64,000 bases of DNA, from assembly GCA_012934845.2 (NCBI GenBank), contig WNNJ02002234.1:1-64000 (forward strand), in the 5' to 3' direction. The DNA is from Pomphorhynchus laevis. Its lineage: Eukaryota; Acanthocephala; Palaeacanthocephala; Echinorhynchida; Pomphorhynchidae. Below the pieces are notes generated by a model. That model was not told the origin of the DNA. It did no database searches and saw nothing but the letters and a program-made list of their open reading frames with translations. This document shows positions 55,850 to 64,000 of the stretch, in pieces. Numbering within the stretch: the stretch's first letter is position 1; every line of letters starts with the position of its first letter. The position numbers and the translations under genes were made by a program.

Positions 55850-58632
55850 TCAGAATATCGTTTGTAACATCAGAACTTTCGAATGAATTAAAGCAACACG
55901 TTGCAAACCACCTATTCTCCCTTGTAAGATCATATATAATCATCTTATGGCTTCGGTGAAAATTTCCAATATTCCTTCTGAGTTGGGAAAGGATGATTTA
56001 ACAATGATCGAAAAGCAATTTAACTTAACGAACACTATGGTTATAATGGGTAAGAACACTTCTCTTCATTGTGTTTGACTCCAATCCGGTGGAGAATGCT
56101 GATATAATTTCGGGTTCTAGCTGCAATCCCTTTATAAGATGCAATGTAAAATTTCTTCATATTGGCACAGATGACTTGACATACCATCATTGTGCTAACT
56201 GTCACAAATGGGGGACTAAAGCTCCCACTGCCCCAGCCCACAATATCAATAATAGGGTGGTTTTTCCACAATATCAATAATTGCAGAAAAGACCACCCAG
56301 CCTGGTCAAGAAAGTGTCAACATTTCAAAGAGTACAAAAGTAGACATATCAATACATCCCCCCCACACAAATACAGTATACTGCCAACACCTAATCATAA
56401 GCTGCAACCAGCAGTTTATCAGACCTTGATATAATAATGCTGATCGATGCTAAACATCAAAAAGCAATAAAAGAAATGTAGTCGATGTTAGTCGCTCTTA
56501 TCAACTCCCTCACGATGGCTACTACGAGTGATACACTACAGCCTAAAAAAGTACACCAAACAAATAAATGTGTGGTGCCTTCGCACATAACTTGACTCCA
56601 ATACGCATGTCAAAGAAAGGCAAAACCACCTCTAATGATCTAATTCGCTGGCGGATAGAGATACATACGTTGCTTAGAAAGTGGTATCACTTTGATCCTA
56701 TCAGAGTGGCCTTCTTTCAGGCAGCTATCCAACTCTTCTCCAGAATTGGAAATGATAATTTGACCGAATTGAATTCTTACCTCACTTCGCAAGCTACCTC
56801 GTTTCTCTCGACTACTTATAAAGGTCGTATATACAATCCCATTCCAACAAAACTCAAGGTCTAGCTAAAATGCTACACCTCCCCAATCTCTCTGTTTCCA
56901 CCAAACCGACCCTCTCAAATGAATACTGGAGCACTAGATAAAGGTTCCAGCATAGTAAGGATAGGACGAGCATTGCTCACCTTAACCCTTCTCAGACTTA
57001 CTTTTGGAAGATATTCAAAATGAAGAAGTTCTTCTGTTGGAAGGATAGAGCCTTGGGTTGGATTGGTAGTATAGGCCTTGATAAAGTTTTAGAGAAGTCA
57101 CTATCCCTACACAATTATGGAGCCACTCAATCACCCCAACCAATCCCGCCTTGGTGTGACTTCAGGAGTAGGGACTTGTCTGTTACAGATATCCTTAACG
57201 CCTGAAGGCCACTCCCTGGCACCTCCAGAACCCATGCGCCACTCTCCACTCGTGTTTGTCAGATTTTGACATACAGTCAGAGAAAAGAGATCGCCATAAC
57301 AATGCTATTAGCCTCCCTGTCCGACATTGCTAGAATAAACTTCAGCCGTCGTGTTTTTATACCAAAAAAAGAAGTCGATTTCATGTCCTAAAGATCTGCG
57401 ACCAATTTCGATTCGAAATTCCCTCATCTCCATTTACGAAAAAGCGCTTGTGCGTAAAATCTACGACTATCAAGTAGTCAAAATTTAATTCTACAGGTTA
57501 TCATGGGTACGTTAAAGTTCGCTCGGTCCATTCAGCAATAGGTAAAGTGAATCAATTTTGTCAAGATAACAGTAATCAGCTTGCTGTGGCTGTTCTTCTT
57601 GACTTTTCTGCTGCATTTGACTGATTTTCATTTCCTACGTTATCTCTTCTGTCGGATCCCTTATGTTGCCTGCGAGAATTGTTAACAGGGTGGAAATATT
57701 GTTGTATCCCAAACGTTTCTTCTATGAAGATGACCCTGATGCATGTCAGTTCTACCCTATTACGGGTGTGTCTTTAGAATTCTCACTTTCTCCAATCTGA
57801 TATCGTGCTGCTTCCAATGAACTATACAAGAAATTTAAACGCGATCAACATCTAGTTGTATAAGTTGATAATACAACATCCCTGTTCTCTGGACACAGGT
57901 GCAAAGATGTAGTCTCTGGCATCATCCGTTTTTTTAAGATTAAAAGATCAGCTACCCATATATAATCTTATTCTCAATTCATCCAAATCGCAAGTGGTAG
58001 TCTTTCATGGCGTCCCTGCGACAAAGAAAAAATCGAAGAGACTAGAACTCTCAGCTCTATCTTCCATATTTACTAATCAACCACACCCTACCTTCACTAG
58101 TAGAGTAAAATATCTGGGGTTAACCATTTCGGTGAACTGGTCAGCGAAAGCTGACTTAGATAGACTCAAACGTATCCTAAAGTAAGCTAGGTGGCCGCAG
58201 AAACGGGCTCAGCATCTGTCATTGAATGTGACGATCCAAGTGCACCTCTGGGGTACTTAGGCTATCTCGGGATTAGTCTTCTTTTCAAGATGAGAGAATA
58301 AAGACTAAGGTTTCGCAAGCTCATCTCGAGATCACCGAACATCGTATGCCTCGATTGAATTTTTTTTGGGGGGGGGTTGAAAGACTCTGAATGGCTTAGT
58401 CGGATAGCGGCGTGTTGGTATAGCTGTAGGGCTCAGATCCCTGACTACCTGAGGCCGTAATTCTAAGAAGACACGAACAAGCTTACGACTGATTAACTTT
58501 ATATATTGTGGTTTTTCTGATGTCTCCTTTTTAGATTCTTTTAGTATTCGTTAAGTTCTTGAGAAAATCTTTATTTGTTTATTTGTTTTATCTTATCAAA
58601 ATTTATATTTTACTGTTTTATTTTGTTGTTGT
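55850..58632 (+). mobile_element. Old gag/RT LINE (Jockey/I-like), main part
   Basis: Plus strand, many breaks. ORF1-like: FLHIGTDDLTYHHCANCHKW (56150-56215), then NCRKDHPAWSRKCQHFKEYK, which together give the zinc-knuckle series (C-x2-C, C-x3-H-x4-C) of Jockey-type gag proteins. Then MSKKGKTTSNDLIRWRIEIH and PIRVAFFQAAIQLF (56568-56864). RT remnants: PKDLRPISIRNSLISIYEKA (57385-57450) and LAVAVLLDFSAAFD (motif A, 57585-57625). C-terminal RVKYLGLTISVNWSAKADLD (58095-58155). The endonuclease is not visible. The 3' UTR continues beyond the CR1-type insertion at 61796. Confidence 0.75.
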
Positions 58633-58638
58633 TCTTAT
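58633..58638 (+). repeat. 6-bp target-site duplication, left
   Basis: TCTTAT, repeated at 61790-61795. The empty site is seen in the related fragment near 42970 (GTTGTTCTTATGATTG). Confidence 0.85.
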
Positions 58639-61600
58639 AAAAAAAGGATTTATTTTAACGTGGCAAATGCGTGCCAGTGCACGCTTACATGACCACACAA
58701 AAAAATAAGACTGTGAATCAGGTGTCGAGAAGGTGTGAACGGAGGAGGTGTTTGAATGTGATAAAAGAGGGGGCGCGGCGGACGTCGAGAGGGAGTTGAT
58801 TCCAGGCGAGTGAGGCGGCGACGAGGAAGGATCGGATACCGTAGTTGTTGGAGTAATTAGGAACGTGGAGTAAGAGGGTATGACAGGAACGAAGCGATAG
58901 CGAGGTGGGGCGAGTATCGTCTAAGAAAGGAAGGTTGATGAACGATGGGGAGCCGACAGCGATGAGACGAAAGGTAACGAGAAGGCGGAGTTTGATGCGG
59001 ATGTGGATGGTGGGCCAGGAGAGTTGGGCAAAATATGTGGATGTGTGGTCGAAGCGACGGAGACGAAAGAGCACTCGAACGGCGGTGTTGATTATTCGTT
59101 GTAGGGGTAGGATGATGGATTTTGGAGAATTGGCGAAAAGGCTAAGGCAGTAATCGATTTTAGGGAAAAGAAGCGATGAAAGAAGAGACATACAAGAACG
59201 GAAGTCGATAAGGGGGCGGATACGGCGGATGTCACGGAGAATTAAGTTAGATGAGCGGACCTTGTCACGGACGAAGGGTTTAAGGGAAAGGTGATCATCG
59301 AAATGAAAGCCTAAGAAAGTGAGATTGTGGATTATGGGGATGATCGATGAGGCAAAATATACAGTGGGATAAGATATGTTTGGTTTACGGGGGAGGATCC
59401 ACATTATTTTGGACTTTTCGGGGTTTAGAACGAGATGGAGATTGGAGAGACGTTTGTAGATAGAAGAAAGACAGTTGGAGGCAGAAATGCCGATATCGTG
59501 TATGCGATGTGCAGGTGCATGATCATAGATTAGAATGTCATCGGCATATTGCATGACCTTAAAGGAGTAAGGTTTGATAAACGGAGATAGATCGCCAAGC
59601 AGAAGAGAGAAAAGCAGGGGACCTAGGACTGAACCTTGTGGGACCCCGCAAAAAATAGGGATGGGAGGGGAGGATGATGAATTAGAACAGACGCGAAAGG
59701 AACGGTCGGATAGATATGAAGCGAACCATGCTACGGAGGAGGAAGAAAAGCCGTAATCATAACGAAGGCGAGAAAGGAGGACGGAGTGGTCTACAATGTC
59801 GAATGCGGAGGAGAGGTCGAGGGAGATGAGAACACTATATAGAGCCTTGCCTCGAGAAATGATTAAGTCGTTGTACACTTTTATGCATACGATTTCTGTC
59901 GAGTGATTAGAGCGGAAAGCGAATTGGAAAGGAGGGTAGAGATTGGATGAGGAGAGATAAGCGTTGATTTGTATTAAGATGAGGCGTTCTAAGAGCTTAG
60001 AAAGAGTAGGGAGTAGTGAAATAGGGCGATAGCTAGAAGGAAGGGAGGGGTCGAGCGATTGTTTCTTAAGGAGGAGACGAACGATTGCGGATTTCCAGTG
60101 TGAAGGGAAGATACGACTGCGGATGGACGAGTTAAACAAGGTTGTGAGAAATGGGGATATCGATGAGCATATAGATTTTAATATGTGAGTAGGCAGGGGA
60201 TCGGCAGGTGAGGTTTTGTTGGGCAAGGACATGAGGACAGATGATACTTCTGTAGGTGATACAGGGAGAAGATGAAAGAGTTCCGGAAGGATGAGAGTAG
60301 ACTGGGCAGAGTTGGATAGGATGGAGACCGTGGTGTGAGAGAGCAGCGTGAATACTTTAGTCTGGAAAAATGACGAATAATCATTAGCATTGATGTTGCA
60401 CGGCGTAGAGGAACGAGCCAGGATTGAGTTAAAAGTATGCTAGAGAGTCTTAGAGTTGAATGAAGTGATGATTTTATGCTGCCAGAAGGAGTTGGTTATG
60501 GTACGTAGTAGGTTGAGATGAGACCGGCGAAGAGCAAGATAGGAATCACGGAAAGACGGAGTGATCGAGCGGAAATCGCGTCTGAGAGAGCGGTGATAGA
60601 TTTGAAAAGCATGGCGGAGTCGACGCTTTGATAGTAGGCATTGGATGTCAAACCATGGGACACGGTGCAAGCGACGGTGTGGGTGAGACTTGAAGGGCAA
60701 GAGAATATCGAGAGTGGATGTGAGTTCGGAGTCGAAAAGAAAGGCGAGATCGTGAGGAGATGATTTTGTTATTGTGGGTAATGATAGAGATGATTTGAGT
60801 AAGGCAGAGCGGAGAAGGGAGAGGTCAAGATTTCTCCAAGGGCGATATAGAATTGTAGGTGTGTGAGGAGGGGTGTGGTTGTGCGTGAGATCAAGGGTGA
60901 TAAAAAAGTGATCGAATAGACCAGGATCAGAGATGGACAGTGAGGTGTAGGCAGCAAAATGATCGGGGACAGCGATGATGTCGAGTGCCCCACCAAGTAT
61001 ATGTGTGGGGGCAGTGGAGATTAGTTTGTAATTGTAGTTGGATAGAATGTTGATGAACCGGATGGAATCCGTGGAAGAGGGGCGGTCTAGGCGGATATTG
61101 AAGTCGCCTAGAACGAGTGAAGGGATTGAGGACAAAGCACAATGAGAAAGGAGGTCACCGAGTTCGGTAAAAAATAAGGCAGTAGGAGCTGATGAACCAG
61201 GACGGTATACAATGGCGAGATCTAGAGTGATCGGGTTAGAATAACGACAAGTGAGCAATTCAAAAGAGCAAGGACTGAAAGGGGGATTGATTTTGCGAAG
61301 AGACGCTGGGTGACGCGCGAATGCGACGATGCCGCCATGATTAGAGAATTTAGAAGGGCATGAGCTGAGGGGGCGGGCGGATTCGACTAGGGAGCAACCG
61401 GTAGAGAGCAGACGGTGAATGGAAATGTCGTCGGAATCTGAGTGCCAGCATTCGATGAGGCAGAAGAGATCGATGGATTGCTTGGTGAATAGGTTGAGGA
61501 TAAGTTTGGATTTATTGAGAATAGATCTAGTGTTAAGGAGACCGAGGCGGAAACCGTGTGTTGTGGCGAAAGAGTCTAGTGGAGAAGACACATAGGAGAG

Positions 61601-61789
61601 ATGGAGCGCCATCGAATTTTTGGACGGGTGTGGACAACTTGAAAATTTCCGTCTATGTTTCGGATTGAGAGTGAGGTTTCGCCGTTTTCCTCGCGACGGC
61701 GTTTCGATGCGGGCTGAAGAGATTTGAGCGATTTCAGAAGGGGCGCGATCGGGGAAAATTCGAGTGGTTGAAGATGACATGAGTTGGAA
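58639..61789 (-). mobile_element. CR1/L2/Rex1-type LINE, nearly intact
   Basis: Minus strand, 3,151 bp between target duplications. One frame of 1,021 codons runs from the ATG at 61780 to 58718, interrupted only by TAG at 60440-60442, where the 22.8-kb copy has TGG. Endonuclease: GLLNTRSILNKS, CLIECWHSDSDD, GGIVAFARHPAS, AIVYRPG, LGDFNIRL, APTHILGGALDI, then DPGLFDHFFI, in which the Ser of the usual SDH motif is Phe. RT: LPSSYRPISLLPTL, SLDLSSAFDIVDH, FCGVPQGSVLGPLLF, MQYADDILIY. C-terminus WNQLPLDVRRAPS. The 5' UTR is only 9 bp and there is no ORF1, so it may be slightly 5'-truncated. About 95% identical to the 22-24-kb copy by eye, so both are recent. Confidence 0.93.
58669..58684 (-). ncRNA. 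LINE 3'-terminal hairpin
   Basis: Minus strand GCGTGC, loop ACTG, GCACGC, followed by ATTTGCCACGTTAAAATAAA and the CCTTTTTTT end. The loop differs by one base from the 24.6-kb copy while the stem is identical. Confidence 0.7.
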
Positions 61790-61795
61790 TCTTAT
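61790..61795 (+). repeat. 6-bp target-site duplication, right
   Basis: TCTTAT, pairs with 58633-58638. Confidence 0.85.
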
Positions 61796-62085
61796 GATTG
61801 ATATTTGTTGTTCTTATGTGATGTTTTTAGTGTACGATCGCTTTTTTTGTTTTTAAATAGTTGAAACATCCATAATTGATAAATAAATATTGGATCTAAA
61901 TCAAAGAAAAGAGGAAATTATTTTTGATATTTCGCAAACTTCTGTTAGCATCTTTAGAAAATTACTAAAGATGAATTACCTTCTGAATTACATTCAAAAG
62001 GTACATTTATGAAGATGTTTACAAAAGTTAGACACATCAAAAATAATTTCTTCTTCTCTTTGATCCAGCTCCAAATATAATTTAA
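61796..62085 (+). mobile_element. 3' end of the old LINE and inverted repeat
   Basis: Resumes the 3' UTR interrupted at 58638 (GATTGATATTTGTTGTTCTT ...). From 61885 an inverted repeat begins: 61885-61965 (AAAGAAAAGAGGAAATTATT ...) pairs imperfectly with 62005-62077 (ending CTTCTCTTTGATCCAGCTCC). It contains the GAAATATC motif in both orientations and may be a Penelope-type terminus rather than part of the LINE. Confidence 0.65.
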
Positions 62086-62880
62086 AGATATTTATTTTAT
62101 AATCTTTAAAAATATAAATTATTTCTAATAATTTATAATAATAATTAATTAATAATTAACTATTATTTAAATAATAATTAATTAATAATTAATTAATTAA
62201 TTAAAAAATATTAATTTAATTCATAAAAATAATTGTAAAATAATTGTAAAGTTAAGGTCGTTCTTTTGTTGTGGATTTTTCTTTTATCACTTCAGCGAGA
62301 AACAGCATATATACATGTTAATGTTATTTTAATGAACAAAACTAACAATTTTCTTTTCCTGATGATGATGGCAGTTGCCATTGAAATATTAAATAATCCT
62401 TTGGTCTAATATTCTGCTTTGATCCTGTAAATCACATTTACTAAATTCGAGGAAATGGATGACTTAAATATCTTCAATTATATATTATACAATAAAATGG
62501 GTATAAGATTTAAATAATTATGCATAAAAGAATGTGAATACAGTATTATGTACGTAATACTGGAATTAGGTAAATACATAATATTTGGTTATACAGTGTA
62601 TTGAGGTTAAAACGAGATTGTTAAATTTATCTTAATATCCAGTTAATTCATAACTCTATTTTGAGTTTAAGTTAAGGTTAAGCAATTAATATTGTAGCAA
62701 TGCTTGTCGTTACAAAATTTTAAGAAATAATCTGAAATAACATTGATTATATACATATCAAAATTAAAATTGCCTTTGGGCATAACGCTTATTGAAATTA
62801 AATGTTCAAAAAATGACGAAAAGCAAGTCGATTAGAAAGCAATTGAACGTATTTCATAAGCAAATAAATATTTTAAGTTG
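62086..62880. other. AT-rich spacer
   Basis: TTAATTAATTAA-type low complexity at 62110-62225. Nothing else recognised. Confidence 0.5.
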
Positions 62881-63350
62881 ATATATAATAGCTGTTACTA
62901 TTAAAAATTTTGATGACTATTTTTATTCTGCTCCTTGTGTGTTATCCTATCTATATCCAATAGAGTACGCAACATGTGATGATGTCCACTAATACTGAAA
63001 CGTAATACTAGGTAGGTTTTCCAATTAAACGTGGAAACTTCACCTACCTAAACGGATTTAATTTGAAATCAGAATTGATTTCATTTAAATTTGCAAAATG
63101 AAGACGAAAGTCATCCATTAAATCTATCTGCCATTAAAGCAGACATGTCGAGTTATCGTCAGCCAACATCAAAAAACCCAAACGTGAAACATAGATATTG
63201 GATTTATGTCAAATAAATATTGTCAAATCAGTATCAAACATAGATATTGGATCCACAGCAGTATGCTACATTTTAATATTGGTAGACCTCCAGCTACTAT
63301 CCCAATAGTAGCTTGAACGTGGAAACTTCCCCAACCAATACGGATTTAAA
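62881..63350. repeat. Copies of the 31-33-kb repeat
   Basis: Contains the shared blocks ATGATGTCCACTAATACTGAAACG (read in two parts), GAATTGATTTCATTTAAATT, AGCAGACATGTCGAGTTATC, CAGCCAACATCAAA and ACCCAAACGTGAAACATAGA. The hammerhead-like bases are partly lost. 63351-64000 is AT-rich spacer. Confidence 0.75.
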
Positions 63351-64000
63351 GGATATTTAATATCCTTATTTTTATATCCTTATCTTATATTTATCCTAAT
63401 TAAATTTTGATTGCTGATATTTTAGCAATCAAAAATTTTGAGGTAATAAATGTGTCGTGGATATGTTCTTATCGTAGCTACCTATGCGATACGTTCATAT
63501 CGACGCGATATGTTTACATCGACGCAATTTGTTCCGTAATTATGCCCTCTTAAATTCAAATAAATGTAAGTTCCTCAAGATTTGTACGTTTTTGATGTTT
63601 ATAATTATATATAATTTTATATATGATATAACTTTATATATAATTTTATTTATGATATAATTCTATATATAATTTTATACATGTTTATTAATATACATAG
63701 ACCAAGCTATAAATCAAGATTAAATTTGTTTTAAAATTAATCCAAAACTGTCGACTATACTCACTGTTATCCTAATAAGTCAACTAACATCAAAATCAAA
63801 ATTATAATTACAATCAACCAAATTAGTCAATATTATGCTTGCTTTATTTATTTGTAGGTACTTAATTTTTATACTTTTTACTTTTATATGGAATACATGG
63901 ATAATTACGTTCGTTAGGTTTTTCGTTCATAGTAAGTAGATTATACTGCAAGAGGGCTTAGTGGCAGACTAACAAATTGATGCGCCCATGTTCAGAATCA

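Noticed and set aside
58905-59756. Arg/Lys-rich plus-strand proteins
   Set aside because: Shadows of the minus-strand LINE RT frame in the opposite strand; equivalent shadows occur at 23562-24413.
63900-64000. tRNA gene at the window end
   Set aside because: No cloverleaf could be drawn and no T-loop consensus is present.

Overview
The window is a gene-poor, AT-rich stretch of a eukaryotic (most likely invertebrate animal) genome made almost entirely of retroelements. The evidence is several families of LINE and Penelope-like reverse transcriptases (RTs) in many truncated, nested copies, long AT-rich spacers, minisatellites, foldback elements and only one or two plausible host genes. I cannot name the species; nothing seen is diagnostic for a phylum.

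Layout. 1-9.5 kb: two 3' pieces of a Penelope-like element (here PLE-A), a 17-bp minisatellite, LINE scraps, a broken copy of a CXC-RT-endonuclease element, and the only convincing host gene, an EF-hand protein on the minus strand (8854-9516), with a decayed second copy of part of it at 4.6 kb. 9.7-13.2 kb: an old CR1/L2/Rex1-type LINE split by a mosaic insertion (PLE-A, CR1 piece, piece of a hammerhead-bearing retroposon, PLE-A tail). 13.2-17 kb: mostly spacer. 17.2-24.8 kb: a cluster of PLE-A copies, each made of an inverted piece followed by a direct piece, with a young CR1-type LINE inserted in the last (8-bp target duplication). 25.3-25.85 kb: a small retroposon whose minus strand carries a complete type I hammerhead ribozyme. 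26-31 kb: another CXC-RT-endonuclease copy and the longest PLE-A copy. 31-34 kb: a dispersed repeat with a hammerhead-like core plus two foldback elements. 34.5-41.7 kb: two CXC-RT-endonuclease copies, one nearly whole and preceded by an 11-bp minisatellite, then a minus-strand RTE-type LINE. 42.5-45.5 kb: LINE 3' end, CXC-RT-endonuclease remains and a short coiled-coil ORF that may be a host exon. 47-51.5 kb: a long-armed foldback repeat, PLE-A pieces, and a second Penelope-like element (PLE-B) that keeps its GIY-YIG nuclease. 51.7-55.3 kb: a nearly full-length but decayed CXC-RT-endonuclease copy with a duplicated 5' end. 55.8-62.1 kb: an old gag/RT LINE interrupted by a second young CR1-type LINE (6-bp target duplication). 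62-64 kb: spacer with repeat pieces.

The parts do not form a pathway. What connects them is retroposition: CR1 copies sit in PLE-A and in the gag/RT LINE, PLE-A sits in CR1, and structured RNAs (hammerhead, a pseudoknot in the PLE-A 3' UTR, a covarying 3' hairpin in CR1) recur near the ends of the mobile RNAs.
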